The translations under genes were made by a program, and so were the position numbers. Positions 1 to 9,141 of a stretch of 64,000 bases of DNA are shown piece by piece; within the stretch, counting starts at the first letter, position 1, and the number at the start of each line of letters is the position of its first letter. The DNA comes from Aromatoleum petrolei (GTDB lineage Bacteria > Pseudomonadota > Gammaproteobacteria > Burkholderiales > Rhodocyclaceae): the NCBI RefSeq assembly GCF_017894385.1, contig NZ_CP059560.1, positions 1,736,001 to 1,800,000 of the forward strand, given 5' to 3'. A model generated the notes under the pieces. The model saw only the letters and a list, made by a program, of their open reading frames with translations, did no database searches and had not been told where the DNA came from.

Positions 1-177
1 CAGCACGTCGCGGATCGCTTCCTCTTCGCTGGCGTAGGGCCACATGCGGCAGCCGCCCAGCGCCGGGCCGAGGTTGGAGTTATGCACCGCGATGATGGCC
101 TTGAGGCCGCTCTTTTCGTCGCTGCAGAACACGACCTGTTCGTGGTCGGCAAAATCGCTCAGGTTGAATACGCTCAT
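1..177 (-). CDS. Leu/Phe/Val dehydrogenase, 3' part beyond window
   Basis: Only the first 59 codons lie in the window; the gene runs off the left edge. The start is ATG at 177 with a good Shine-Dalgarno (GAAGGAG) just upstream. The N-terminal residues contain the glycine-rich [12 protein letters not shown] stretch typical of the Glu/Leu/Phe/Val dehydrogenase family, which oxidatively deaminates amino acids to 2-oxo acids with NAD. It follows the arylpyruvate oxidoreductase on the same strand after about 210 bases, so the pair could turn an aromatic or branched amino acid into its 2-oxo acid and then an acyl-CoA. Substrate cannot be decided from this fragment. Confidence 0.85.
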   Translation of the reverse strand, partial: MSVFNLSDFADHEQVVFCSDEKSGLKAIIAVHNSNLGPALGGCRMWPYASEEEAIRDVL

Positions 178-287
178 GATGTCTCCTTCATTGGTCTGGA
201 AAGGGTGCAACGCCCCCTCCACCACGGCTCGTGGCCGTGGCGGAAGGTTTGCTGCGAGGGGGGGAAGCTGTTAACCGGCAGGCAATT

Positions 288-301
288 ACGTGAAGTCACG
301 T
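288..301. promoter_or_regulatory. small dyad upstream of the dehydrogenase
   Basis: ACGTGAAGTCACGT has 6-bp arms around a 2-bp centre. It lies about 110 bases upstream of the dehydrogenase start, in the gap after the oxidoreductase. It could be an operator. No regulator is assigned. Confidence 0.25.
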
Positions 302-388
302 TGAGTGCCGCACGTTTGCTCCCTCCCCTTCAAGGGGGATGAACTCCGTGCGGGGCAGACCTCACATACTTGATCGCCGGATCGGTAA

Positions 389-3300
389 TTAGCCCGGTAT
401 GACGGCGATGGTCTTGCGCACCTTGCCGTTGGTCACCTCGGCCGGACGCTCCTTGCGGCGGAAGGCCGCGAGGAGTTCCGCTTCGCGCATCCGCGCGTTG
501 CGCAGATAGCGCTCGCGGATGTGGCCGAAGCCGCGGATCTGCTCGGGCAGGCTGGCGAGTTCGACGGCGGTCTCGAAGTTCGCCTTCTCGAGGCCGGCGA
601 GAATCTCCTCGACGATGCGCTCGTAGTCGGCGATCAGCTGGCGGTCGAGCTTGCGGTCGTGCGTGCGGGCGAAGGGGTCGAGCATCGAGCCGCGCAGGCC
701 CTTCATCTTCGCGAGCTGGCGCATCGCCTTCAGCATCCACGGGCCGTATTTCTTCTTCTGCAGCTCGCCGCTCTGCGGGTCCTTGTCGGCAAGCGTCGGC
801 GGCGCGAGGTGGAAGACGAGTTTGTAGTCGCCCTCGAACTGCTCCTCGACACGCTTGAGGAAGTCGCTGTCGGTGTAGAGGCGCGCCACTTCGTACTCGT
901 CCTTGTAGGCGAGCAGCTTGTGGTAACCGCGTGCGACCGCTTCGGTCAGCAGCGTCACGCCGGGCTCGACCTTGGCTTCGGCCGCGCGCACGCGCTCGAC
1001 GAACTTCGCGTAGCGCTCGGCGTAGGCGGCGTCCTGGTAGTCGGCGAGGAAGGCCTTGCGGCGGGCGATCACCTCGTCGACCGAGGCCGACAGCTTGTGA
1101 TGCTCGGGCGTGCCGTGCTGCGGCTTCGCGGCCTTCGCGACCGCATCCGGATCGACGGCGGCACGGCGGCCCCACTGGAACGCGGATTTGTTGGCCTCGA
1201 TCGCGGCACCGTTGAGCTCGATCGCCCGCAGGATCGCGTCGCGCGTCAGCGGCACGAGGCCACGCTGCCAGGCGAAGCCGAGCATGAAGAGGTTGGTTGC
1301 GATCGAATCGCCGAGAATCGCCGTTGCAAGACGCGAGGCTTCGAGGAACTCGACGTTCTGGTTCCCGACGGCGTCGACGATCTGGGACTCCATCGAGCCG
1401 GCCGGGAACTGCGGGTCCGGGTGCTTCGCGACGTTGCCGGTGCGGGCCTGGGCCGCGAAGCCGCGGACGAATTCGCTGGTGTTGGTCTGATCGCGGTTGA
1501 TGACGACGCGGGTGTGATTGGTGCGCATCTTCGCGAGCGATTCGTCGCTCGCCGACACGACGAGGTCGCAGCCGATCACGACGTTCGCTTCACCTGCGGC
1601 GACGCGGGCGGCGAAGATGTCTTCGGGCCGGTTGGCGATCTTGACGTGCGACCACACCGCCCCGCCCTTCTGCGCGAGGCCGGCCATGTCGAGGATGGAC
1701 ACGCCCTTGCCTTCGAGGTGCGCGGCCATGCCGAGCAGCGCGCCGATCGTGACGACGCCGGTGCCGCCGACGCCGGTGATGAGGATGCCCCAGGGAGCGT
1801 TCGTCGCCGGCAGCGTCGGCTCGGGCAGCGACGCGAAGACGTCCGCCGCCGCGGTCGCGGCCTTGCCCTTCCTGAGCTTGCCGCCTTCGATCGTCACGAA
1901 GCTCGGGCAAAAACCTTTGACGCACGAAAAGTCCTTGTTGCACGCGGACTGGTCGATCGTGCGCTTCCTGCCGAACTCGGTCTCGACGGCGGCCACGGAC
2001 ATGCAGTTCGACTTCTCGCTGCAGTCGCCGCAGCCTTCGCAGACGAGGTCATTGATCACGACGCGCATCGCCGGATCCGGGAACTTGCCGCGCTTCCTGC
2101 GGCGGCGCTTCTCGGCGGCGCAGGTCTGATCGTAGATGATCGCGGTCACGCCCGGCACTTCGCGCAGCTCGCGCTGCACGGCGTCGAGCTCGTCGCGGTG
2201 GCGGATCGGCACGCCGTGCGGCAGGTCCGCCGGACCGTAGGCGCGCGGGCCGTCATTGACGACAATGATGTTGTGGATGCCTTCGGCCTGCAGCTGGCGC
2301 GCGATGATCGGCACCGACAGCGTGCCGTCGTGCGGCTGGCCGCCGGTCATCGCCACGGCATCGTTGTAGAGGATCTTGTAGGTGATGTTCACCTTCGCCG
2401 CGACGGCCGCGCGGATCGCCAGTATCCCCGAGTGCATGTAGGTGCCGTCGCCGAGGTTCGCGAAGACGTGCGGGGTCTTCGTGAAGGGCGCCTGGCCGAC
2501 CCAGGGCACGCCTTCGCCGCCCATCTGGCAGAAGGTCTGCGTCGTCTCCGGCGACAGCCAGGTCGCCATGTAATGGCAGCCGATGCCGGCGATGGCGCGC
2601 GAACCGGCCGGGACCTTGGTCGAGGTGTTGTGCGGGCAGCCGGAACAGTAGTGCGGCACGCGCTGGATCGACAGGCGCGGCTTGGCGAGCGCGGCTTCCT
2701 TGGCGTCGAAGAAGGCGAGGCGGGCCTTGACCTTGTCCGAGGTGTAGAAGCGCGCGATGCGGGCAGCGATCACGCGGGCGATCATCGCCGGCGTGAGGTC
2801 GCCGGCGGCGGGCAGCATCCAGTCGCTATGCGGCAGCGCCCACTCGCCCTTCTCGTCGAACTTGCCGATGACGCGCGGACGCACGTTCTCGTTCCAGTTG
2901 TAGAGCTCTTCCTTCAGCTGGTATTCGAGGAACTGGCGCTTCTCCTCGATGACGAGGATCTCGTCGAGGCCGTTCGCGAACTCGCGCACGCCTTCAGCTT
3001 CGAGCGGCCACACCATGCCGACCTTGTACAGGCGGATGCCGATCTCGGCGGCGAGTTGCTCGTCGATGCCAAGGTCTTCGAGCGCCTGGCGCACGTCGAG
3101 ATAGCTCTTTCCGGAAGTGATGATGCCAAGCTTGGCGTTCGGGCTGTCGATGATCGTGCGGTTGAGCCCGTTCGCGCGGCAGTAGGCGAGCGCGGCGTAC
3201 AGCTTGTGATGCACGAGACGCTTTTCCTGCACCAGCGGGGGATCGGGCCAGCGCAGGTTGAGACCGTCTGCCGGGATCGGGAAGTCCGCCGGGATGATGG

Positions 3301-3994
3301 TCTGGACCTTGAACGGATCGATGTCGACGGATGCGGAAGTTTCCACCGTGTCGGTCAGCGCCTTGAAGGCGACCCAGCAGCCCGAGTAGCGCGACAGCGC
3401 GAAGCCGTGCAGGCCGTATTCCAGGTAGTCCTGGATGCCCGCGGGCGCGAGCACCGGCATCATCATCGACTTGAAAATGTGCTCGGTCTGGTGCGGCAGC
3501 GTGGACGACTTGGCGCCGTGGTCGTCACCGGCGATCACAAGCACGCCGCCGTGCTTCGAGGTGCCTGCGGCATTGGCGTGGCGGAAGACGTCGCCGGTGC
3601 GATCCACGCCCGGGCCCTTGCCGTACCAGATCGAGAACACGCCGTCGTACATCGCATTCGGATCGAGGTTCACCTGCTGCGTGCCCCACACGGCGGTCGC
3701 GGCGAGGTCTTCGTTGAGGCCGGGCTGGAAGCGGATGTGCTGCGGTTCGAGGTATTTCTTCGCCTTCCAGAATTCCTGGTCGACGTTACCAAGCGGCGAT
3801 CCGCGGTAGCCGGTGACGAAGCCCGCGGTATTGAGCCCCGCGGCCTGGTCTCGCAGGCGCTGCATGATCGGCAGGCGGACGAGCGCCTGGATGCCGGTCA
3901 TATAGGCGCGGCCGGAAGTCAGCGTGTATTTGTCGTCGAGAGAAACGGGCGCGAGGGCCTGCGGGGAGGGGGTGCTCGAATGGGTATTCGACAT
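389..3994 (-). CDS. indolepyruvate (arylpyruvate):ferredoxin oxidoreductase, single-chain IorAB type
   Basis: This 1201-residue protein oxidatively decarboxylates aryl 2-oxo acids to aryl-acetyl-CoA, reducing ferredoxin. The start at MSNTHSST was chosen over an in-frame codon 41 codons upstream because the upstream part looks like untranslated sequence. The chain runs from a pyrimidine/TPP-binding N-terminal half, through an HYCSGCPHN segment near residue 446 and a cysteine cluster (CEGCGDCSEKSNC near 650, then CVKGFCPSF) suited to iron-sulfur clusters, to a gamma-type domain beginning GVGGTGVV near 740. It ends with a long C-terminal region found in the fused bacterial versions. Archaeal enzymes split this into IorA and IorB. 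The adjacent dehydrogenase would supply its 2-oxo acid. Confidence 0.93.
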   Translation of the reverse strand: MSNTHSSTPSPQALAPVSLDDKYTLTSGRAYMTGIQALVRLPIMQRLRDQAAGLNTAGFVTGYRGSPLGNVDQEFWKAKKYLEPQHIRFQPGLNEDLAATAVWGTQQVNLDPNAMYDGVFSIWYGKGPGVDRTGDVFRHANAAGTSKHGGVLVIAGDDHGAKSSTLPHQTEHIFKSMMMPVLAPAGIQDYLEYGLHGFALSRYSGCWVAFKALTDTVETSASVDIDPFKVQTIIPADFPIPADGLNLRWPDPPLVQEKRLVHHKLYAALAYCRANGLNRTIIDSPNAKLGIITSGKSYLDVRQALEDLGIDEQLAAEIGIRLYKVGMVWPLEAEGVREFANGLDEILVIEEKRQFLEYQLKEELYNWNENVRPRVIGKFDEKGEWALPHSDWMLPAAGDLTPAMIARVIAARIARFYTSDKVKARLAFFDAKEAALAKPRLSIQRVPHYCSGCPHNTSTKVPAGSRAIAGIGCHYMATWLSPETTQTFCQMGGEGVPWVGQAPFTKTPHVFANLGDGTYMHSGILAIRAAVAAKVNITYKILYNDAVAMTGGQPHDGTLSVPIIARQLQAEGIHNIIVVNDGPRAYGPADLPHGVPIRHRDELDAVQRELREVPGVTAIIYDQTCAAEKRRRRKRGKFPDPAMRVVINDLVCEGCGDCSEKSNCMSVAAVETEFGRKRTIDQSACNKDFSCVKGFCPSFVTIEGGKLRKGKAATAAADVFASLPEPTLPATNAPWGILITGVGGTGVVTIGALLGMAAHLEGKGVSILDMAGLAQKGGAVWSHVKIANRPEDIFAARVAAGEANVVIGCDLVVSASDESLAKMRTNHTRVVINRDQTNTSEFVRGFAAQARTGNVAKHPDPQFPAGSMESQIVDAVGNQNVEFLEASRLATAILGDSIATNLFMLGFAWQRGLVPLTRDAILRAIELNGAAIEANKSAFQWGRRAAVDPDAVAKAAKPQHGTPEHHKLSASVDEVIARRKAFLADYQDAAYAERYAKFVERVRAAEAKVEPGVTLLTEAVARGYHKLLAYKDEYEVARLYTDSDFLKRVEEQFEGDYKLVFHLAPPTLADKDPQSGELQKKKYGPWMLKAMRQLAKMKGLRGSMLDPFARTHDRKLDRQLIADYERIVEEILAGLEKANFETAVELASLPEQIRGFGHIRERYLRNARMREAELLAAFRRKERPAEVTNGKVRKTIAVIPG

Positions 3995-4404
3995 GGCGCA
4001 TGATCCGTCGCAGTCCCTGGACGCGCGGCGCTCGTGACGCCCGTGTCCGGCCTGCCGACGTTGTCTCCTGTATGGTTGCTGTTGTGTGCGTCCGCGGCAT
4101 CGAACGCGAGTGAGCATCGTAAGGAGACGGGGTCGGGGAGTTTTTTCTCGTTGCAGGCGAAATCACGCGTCGCAGGAAAAATTTTTCCCCGGCGCGCGTT
4201 TTTCGGGAATGTCGCCCGAATTGCAGGCAGTGCACCGCAGCATCGCGGCCCTGCAAGGGTGCCCGAGCGCGAAAAATACCCTGCGGACTACGGCATTCCG
4301 GCGACGATGTGGCAGGTATGTCCCACGGGGAACATTGCCCGCCGCGCGCGCTGCGCTGAAGGACTATTTCTGCTGCGGCCCCAGCCCGGGCAAACCTGCC
4401 CCGC
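3995..4404. other. intergenic region upstream of the oxidoreductase
   Basis: There are 410 bases between the oxidoreductase start and the stop of the yegD-like gene. I see no convincing coding frame, RNA gene or sigma-54 promoter. An AT-rich patch near 4139-4205 (runs of T and A) is the most promoter-like part. Any promoter of the oxidoreductase must lie here or further upstream. Confidence 0.5.
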
Positions 4405-5676
4405 TCAGCCGTAGCGCCGGGCGGCCTCCACCGCCAGCCCCCCACCGATGCTGCCGTAGAGGTCGCCCTCGACGCTGCGCGCCTGCGGCAGTTCGGCGGA
4501 GATGCGCGCACGCAGCTGCGGCACCGCGCTGCCGCCGCCGGTGAAATAGATCGTATCAACCTGCTCGCGCCGCACGCCCGCCTCGTCGAGCAGCGCGCGC
4601 ACGCAGGCCGCGACGCGGTCGACGAGGTTGAGCGTGGCCGATGCGAAGTCCGCATCGGTGATCGTGTGACCGAGGCCGGCCTCCAGACGGTCGAGGTCCA
4701 TGACCGCCGCCGGCGCCGCGGACAGGTCGATCTTCGCCTGCTCCACCTGCAGCGCGAGCCAGTGCCCCTCGCGCCGGTTGATCAGCTTCGCCAGCCGGTC
4801 GAGCTCGGTGCGCGCGGCGGCATCGCGATAGACATTCTGCAGGTCCGCCCAAGCCTGACGCGTGTACGCGAAGTTGATCGTGTGCCAGGTCGCGAGCTGG
4901 AAATAGACACTGGCGGGAATCTCGGCGCCGCTCTTCATGCGGCTGCGATAGCCCAGCAGCGGCATCACGCATTCGAGGCTCAGCGCGCGATCGAAATCGG
5001 TGCCGCCAATATGCACGCCGCCGTTGCCGAGCAGATCCTCGCGGCGGTCGTGCTCATCATTCGATCGCCGCGCGCGCGCGGGCGACAGGCGCACGAGCGA
5101 GAAGTCCGCCGTGCCGCCGCCGATGTCGGCAATCAGCACCAGCTCCTCGCGCGCGAGCGAAAGTTCATAGTGCAGCGCCGCCCCGATCGGCTCGAACTGG
5201 AAGCTCACGTCGCGGAAGCCGACCTGCGCGGCGACCTCGGCGAGCGTTTGCTGTGCCTTGCGGTCGGCGTCCGCGTCGTCGTCGACGAAGCGCACAGGCC
5301 GCCCGAACACCGCCTTGTCGAAACTGCGTCCGGCCTGCGCCTCCGCGCGCGACTTCAACTCGCCAATGAAACTCGCGAGCAGGTCGCGGAAGCGCAGCGC
5401 CCGCCCCTGCACCTCCGTCTGACCATCGATGAGGCTGCTGCCGAGCAGGCTCTTCAGCGCACGCATCAGGCGGCCTTCGTAGCCTTCGAGATACTCCGCC
5501 AGCGCAGCCCGACCGAACGCGGTGGTTTCCTCGTCGGCGTTGAAGAACACCGCAGAAGGCAGCGTCGGCTTGCCGTCCTCGAGCGCGAGCAGGGTCGCCG
5601 CGCCCGGCCGTACCCAGCCGACCGTGGAGTTGGAGGTGCCAAAATCGATGCCGCAGGCGCGAGCGGGTTGGTCCAT
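4405..5676 (-). CDS. yegD: YegD-like Hsp70-family ATPase
   Basis: This 423-residue actin-fold ATPase has the Hsp70 phosphate-1 loop CGIDFGTSNSTVG at residues 8-20, a VLIADIGGGTADFSLVRL phosphate-2 loop in the middle and FTGGGSAVPQ near the C-terminus as adenosine motif. It stops after the nucleotide-binding domain and lacks a DnaK-type substrate-binding domain. That is the architecture of YegD, about 450 residues in E. coli, whose exact role is poorly known. The start ATG at 5676 places the DFGTSNS motif at the usual distance from the N-terminus. The gene stands alone on the minus strand. Confidence 0.9.
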   Translation of the reverse strand: MDQPARACGIDFGTSNSTVGWVRPGAATLLALEDGKPTLPSAVFFNADEETTAFGRAALAEYLEGYEGRLMRALKSLLGSSLIDGQTEVQGRALRFRDLLASFIGELKSRAEAQAGRSFDKAVFGRPVRFVDDDADADRKAQQTLAEVAAQVGFRDVSFQFEPIGAALHYELSLAREELVLIADIGGGTADFSLVRLSPARARRSNDEHDRREDLLGNGGVHIGGTDFDRALSLECVMPLLGYRSRMKSGAEIPASVYFQLATWHTINFAYTRQAWADLQNVYRDAAARTELDRLAKLINRREGHWLALQVEQAKIDLSAAPAAVMDLDRLEAGLGHTITDADFASATLNLVDRVAACVRALLDEAGVRREQVDTIYFTGGGSAVPQLRARISAELPQARSVEGDLYGSIGGGLAVEAARRYG

Positions 5677-6066
5677 GAGGCAAGTATCCGCGGGATGGGG
5701 TCGCGATGCTACCGGAGCGCCGCCCCGGCAGGAAACTTCGGGACTCGAAAATCGCTGGCATCAGGCCCGCTTGTTGCACTGCGCCACACCGTTCCGGTAC
5801 GAATTCCGTCGAAACAGGCGCGACCGGGGCAGAATATTCCGCGAAGCGTCCGTAAAAACCGCAAAACCCGCAAAACAATTCCCCACGCTCTCTTTAACAT
5901 GCGCATTCCGTTGCGCCGGCCCACGAGCGGCGCCAACGCAAAAACAACGCAAGGTGGAGACAACTCATCGTGGAGCCGTGTGCGCCGTGCCGCCCCGCAC
6001 GTCGTCCGCTGCCGTCTTCCCTTGCGCCGACTGCCCACAAGGCAATGCAATCCGGAGGAGACGCAG
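5677..6066. other. divergent intergenic region (yegD-like gene / symporter)
   Basis: This is 390 bases of non-coding sequence between divergent genes and should carry promoters in both directions. An AT-richer stretch with CTCTTTAACATGC lies near 5888-5902. No promoter pair is clear enough to assign. Confidence 0.45.
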
Positions 6067-6150
6067 ATGAATTTCACCACACACGCCCGCACGACCGCGC
6101 GCAACGCGCAGACCCGGGCACCGTCAATGACCGCTTGCGGGGTGCGCTGA
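6067..6150 (+). CDS. possible 27-codon leader ORF before the symporter
   Basis: A strong Shine-Dalgarno (CCGGAGGAGACGCAG) immediately precedes an ATG that opens a 27-codon frame. Its TGA ends one base before the symporter ATG at 6152. The peptide is rich in Thr, Arg and Ala and is not hydrophobic, so it does not look like the small membrane subunit found with some such transporters. The best site in the region belongs to this ORF rather than to the symporter, which suggests translational coupling or a leader peptide. No family is recognised. Confidence 0.35.
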   Translation: MNFTTHARTTARNAQTRAPSMTACGVR

Positions 6151-6151
6151 C

Positions 6152-7531
6152 ATGTCCGGCATCCAGTCCGCAACCGCAACGATGGCCGCCGGGGCGGTCA
6201 AGGTTCACGACCACTGGTCCTCGCGCATGGGCTTCATCATCGCCGCGGTGGGTTCGGCGGTGGGTCTCGGCAACATCTGGAAGTTTCCCTACATGGTCGG
6301 CCAGAGCGGTGGCGCCGCCTTCGTGCTGGTCTATCTCGCCTGCATCGCCCTGATCGGCCTGCCGATCATCGTCGCGGAGTGGCTCATCGGCCGCCGCGGG
6401 CAGAAGAACCCGGTCAACACGATGGTCGAACTGGCGAAGAAGAACGGACGCAGCCGCAACTGGGCCCTGCTCGGGATCGGTGGCACGCTTGCCGCCTTCC
6501 TGATCCTGTCCTTCTACAGCGTGATCGGCGGATGGGCCGTGTCCTATCTTGTCGAAGCCGGCACGGGCAGCTTCTCGGGCATTGACAAGGACGCCGCCGG
6601 AGCCCTCTTCAACGGCCTGCTCGCCGATCCGGCCAAGCTGCTCCTGTGGCACTCGGTGTTCATGGCCCTGACGATCGGCGTGGTCGCGATGGGTGTGTCG
6701 GGCGGCCTCGAGCGCGCCACCAAGATCCTGATGCCAGCGCTCGGCGTGATCCTGCTGATCATGGTCGGCTACGGCATGACGACCGGCAGCTTTGGCGCCG
6801 CGGCGTCCTACCTATTCACGCCCGACTGGAGCAAGCTCAACAGCGGCGTCGTGCTCGCCGCGCTCGGCCACGCGTTCTTCACCCTGTCCCTCGGCATGGG
6901 CGTGATGATCGCCTACGGCTCCTACCTCGGGCAGGACATCAACCTGCTGCGCGCGGCGCGCACCGTCGCGATCTCCGACACCGTGATCGCCTTGGGTGCG
7001 GGCATGGCGATCTTCCCGATTGTGTTCGCCAACGGCCTCGACCCCGCAGCCGGCCCGGGCCTCGTGTTCGTGACGCTGCCGCTGGCCTTCGGCAAGATCT
7101 CGGGCGGGCTGATCCTCGGCGTGATGTTCTTCGCGCTGCTGATCTTTGCCGCCCTGACCTCGTCGATCTCGCTGCTGGAGCCGGCCGTCGAGCTGCTCGA
7201 GGAGCGCACGCCGCTGGGCCGGGTGGGCGCAACCGTGGTCGCCGGCCTCGCGACCTGGGCACTGGGCATCGCCGCGCTGCTGTCGTTCAACGAGTGGAGC
7301 AACGTGCTGATCTTCGGCCAGAACATCTTCGACCTGCTCGACAAGCTGACCAGCAAGTTCATGCTGCCGCTGTGCGGACTCGGCGCGATCGTGTTCGTCG
7401 CGTGGTGCCTCGACCGCGAAAGCGTGCGCAAGGATCTCGGACTGGGCACAACCGGCTTCCGCCTGTGGAACCTGCTCGCCCGCTACGTCGCGCCGATCGG
7501 CGTTCTCGCGGTGTTCTGGAACAGCCTCTGA
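6152..7531 (+). CDS. sodium-dependent amino-acid symporter (NSS/SNF family)
   Basis: This 459-residue inner-membrane protein is a LeuT-fold neurotransmitter:sodium symporter. The family signature GFIIAAVGSAVGLGNIWKFPY sits at residues 27-47 in the first membrane segment, where Na+ and substrate bind. The length fits the shorter bacterial members, which have 11 membrane segments (for example the tyrosine transporter Tyt1), rather than 12-segment LeuT. Substrate is probably an amino acid; the Lrp-type regulator encoded convergently just downstream and the nearby amino-acid catabolic genes agree with that. The start is set by the signature and by coupling to the short upstream ORF. Confidence 0.93.
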   Translation: MSGIQSATATMAAGAVKVHDHWSSRMGFIIAAVGSAVGLGNIWKFPYMVGQSGGAAFVLVYLACIALIGLPIIVAEWLIGRRGQKNPVNTMVELAKKNGRSRNWALLGIGGTLAAFLILSFYSVIGGWAVSYLVEAGTGSFSGIDKDAAGALFNGLLADPAKLLLWHSVFMALTIGVVAMGVSGGLERATKILMPALGVILLIMVGYGMTTGSFGAAASYLFTPDWSKLNSGVVLAALGHAFFTLSLGMGVMIAYGSYLGQDINLLRAARTVAISDTVIALGAGMAIFPIVFANGLDPAAGPGLVFVTLPLAFGKISGGLILGVMFFALLIFAALTSSISLLEPAVELLEERTPLGRVGATVVAGLATWALGIAALLSFNEWSNVLIFGQNIFDLLDKLTSKFMLPLCGLGAIVFVAWCLDRESVRKDLGLGTTGFRLWNLLARYVAPIGVLAVFWNSL

Positions 7532-7557
7532 TCCCTTGCGCCCCGCTTCGGGCAAGC

Positions 7558-7589
7558 ACAGCCCTGCCGCCTCACAGCGGCAGGGCTGT
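7558..7589. terminator. bidirectional hairpin terminator
   Basis: A perfect 13-bp stem (ACAGCCCTGCCGC and its complement) with a 6-base loop lies between the convergent symporter and Lrp-type genes. The + strand continues TTCGTTCTT. The loop holds the stop codon of the Lrp-type gene, so one stem arm is coding. Confidence 0.8.
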
Positions 7590-8030
7590 TTCGTTCTTGA
7601 TCTCGCGCAGCGCAACGCTGGAGTTCGTGACGTCGACCTCGGGGATCTTGAGCAGGAAGTTGTGCATGAAGGAGGACAGCGCCTCCAGGTTCGGCAGGTA
7701 GAGCTTCAGCAGGCAGTCGGTCTCGCCGAGGAGCTCGTAGCATTCGACGACCTCGTCGCAGCCCTTCACCGCCTGCTCGAAGCGGTCGAGCACGTCGGCG
7801 CTGTGCTTCTTGAGCTTTACGCGCACCCACACGCAGGTCTCCAGCCCGAGCTTCCTGCGATCCAGCAGCGCGACGTAGCCGCGGATGAGCCCCGCCTCTT
7901 CCAGTTCGCGCACACGCCGCCAGCACGGCGACGAGGACAGTCCCACCTTTTCGGCGAGGTTCTGCGTGCTGATCGTCGAATCCTTCTGCAGCAGCGCGAG
8001 GATGCGCCGCTGGACCGGATCGAGTTTCAT
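7572..8030 (-). CDS. Lrp/AsnC-family transcription regulator
   Basis: This 152-residue protein has an N-terminal winged helix-turn-helix (residues 1-60, opening MKLDPVQRRILALLQKD and including SSSPCWRRVREL as recognition region) and a C-terminal ligand-binding RAM domain (about 70-145). Such proteins sense amino acids and control their uptake or breakdown. It faces the symporter gene tail to tail. The position suggests regulation of that transporter or of the aromatic amino-acid genes to the left, but no binding site can be shown. Confidence 0.92.
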   Translation of the reverse strand: MKLDPVQRRILALLQKDSTISTQNLAEKVGLSSSPCWRRVRELEEAGLIRGYVALLDRRKLGLETCVWVRVKLKKHSADVLDRFEQAVKGCDEVVECYELLGETDCLLKLYLPNLEALSSFMHNFLLKIPEVDVTNSSVALREIKNETALPL

Positions 8031-8143
8031 GTCTCCCCTCTTCCTGTCGTGACGGGCGAACGGGCGCCCGTGGCCGCGTGCCGGACGAGCGCCCGGCGAC
8101 GCGAAGCCGGGGCCTATGCGTGGCCCCTTCTCGTTCTACGCGC

Positions 8144-8488
8144 TTACAGAACCTTCAGCAGCTCGACCTCGAACACCAGCGTCGCGTTGGGCGGAATCAC
8201 GCCGCCCGCGCCGCGTGCGCCGTAGCCCAGCTCCGGCGGAATCGTCAGCTTGCGCTTGCCGCCTTCCTGCATGCCCTGCACGCCCTCGTCCCAGCCGCGG
8301 ATCACGTGACCGGCACCCAGCGGGAAGTCAAACGGGTCGTTGCGATCCTTGCTCGAATCGAACTTCTTGCCGTCGGTCAGCCAACCGGTGTAGTGCACCG
8401 ACACGCGCTTGCCCGCAGCGGCGGTGGCGCCGCTGCCGACTTCCAGATCCTCGATGACGAGGCCGCTGGCGGTGGTGGTTTGGGACAT
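8144..8488 (-). CDS. FKBP-type peptidyl-prolyl cis-trans isomerase
   Basis: This 114-residue single-domain FKBP speeds cis-trans isomerisation of prolyl bonds. Hallmarks are [16 protein letters not shown] (residues 31-46), [16 protein letters not shown] (58-73), IPPELGYG (83-90) and the closing FEVELLKV. It has no signal peptide, so it should be cytoplasmic. The start at 8488 was chosen because the frame upstream overlaps the msrA gene in another frame. An AGGAGAG ribosome site precedes it. msrA lies 32 bases upstream on the same strand, so the two are probably cotranscribed. Confidence 0.95.
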   Translation of the reverse strand: MSQTTTASGLVIEDLEVGSGATAAAGKRVSVHYTGWLTDGKKFDSSKDRNDPFDFPLGAGHVIRGWDEGVQGMQEGGKRKLTIPPELGYGARGAGGVIPPNATLVFEVELLKVL

Positions 8489-8520
8489 TGGAACTCTCCT
8501 GCGGGGTTGAAAACCCGATT

Positions 8521-9084
8521 CTACCCGCCCCGCTTGCGTCGGTTGGCGAACTTCTCGCGGAACTTCGCGATCTTCGGTGCGACGATGTACTGGCAGTAGG
8601 GCTGGTCGGAGTTGTTCGCGTAATAGTCGTGGTGGTAGTCCTCGGCCGGCCAGAAGGTTCCGGCACGCTCGACCTTGGTGACGATCGCGCTCGGATACAC
8701 GCGCGCCTCCCCCATGTGTTCGATGAGATCCAGCGCCGTGTGCAGTTGCTCGTCGCTCACCGCGAAGATCGCCGAGCGGTACTGCGTGCCGATGTCGTTG
8801 CCCTGGCGATTCAGGCTGGTGGGGTCGTGGATGACGAAGAAGATCTCGAGCAGCTCGCGATAGCTCACCACCGCCGGGTCGAAGACGATCTGCACCGCCT
8901 CGGCATGGCCGGTGCCCCCGTCGCAGACCTGCCGGTAGGTGGGCGCCTCGACACGCCCGCCGATGTAGCCCGAACTCACCGACTCCACACCATCGACTTC
9001 CTTGAAGACGGCCTCCAGGCACCAAAAACATCCCCCCGCGAGAATGGCGGTCTCGCGTGCTGCGGGTGCTTCGTTCTTCGTCAT
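8521..9084 (-). CDS. msrA: peptide-methionine (S)-S-oxide reductase
   Basis: MsrA reduces methionine-S-sulfoxide in proteins and so repairs oxidative damage. The 187-residue product carries the GGCFWCLE active-site motif with catalytic Cys19, and the expected [19 protein letters not shown] region in the middle. The C-terminal [19 protein letters not shown] holds a possible resolving cysteine. It lacks a signal peptide and a fused MsrB domain. It lies between tamB and the FKBP gene on the same strand. Confidence 0.96.
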   Translation of the reverse strand: MTKNEAPAARETAILAGGCFWCLEAVFKEVDGVESVSSGYIGGRVEAPTYRQVCDGGTGHAEAVQIVFDPAVVSYRELLEIFFVIHDPTSLNRQGNDIGTQYRSAIFAVSDEQLHTALDLIEHMGEARVYPSAIVTKVERAGTFWPAEDYHHDYYANNSDQPYCQYIVAPKIAKFREKFANRRKRGG

Positions 9085-9141
9085 GCATGTGTCTCCGTGG
9101 ATGCCCGCGATTAAGACAGCATCGTCGGGCCGCGATTCCCG

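Noticed and set aside
521-4003. A 1160-codon open frame on the + strand opposite the oxidoreductase
   Set aside because: It is a shadow frame kept open by high GC. Its composition (Arg, Gly, Asp, Val-rich, no motifs) is non-protein-like, while the minus frame has full family motifs.
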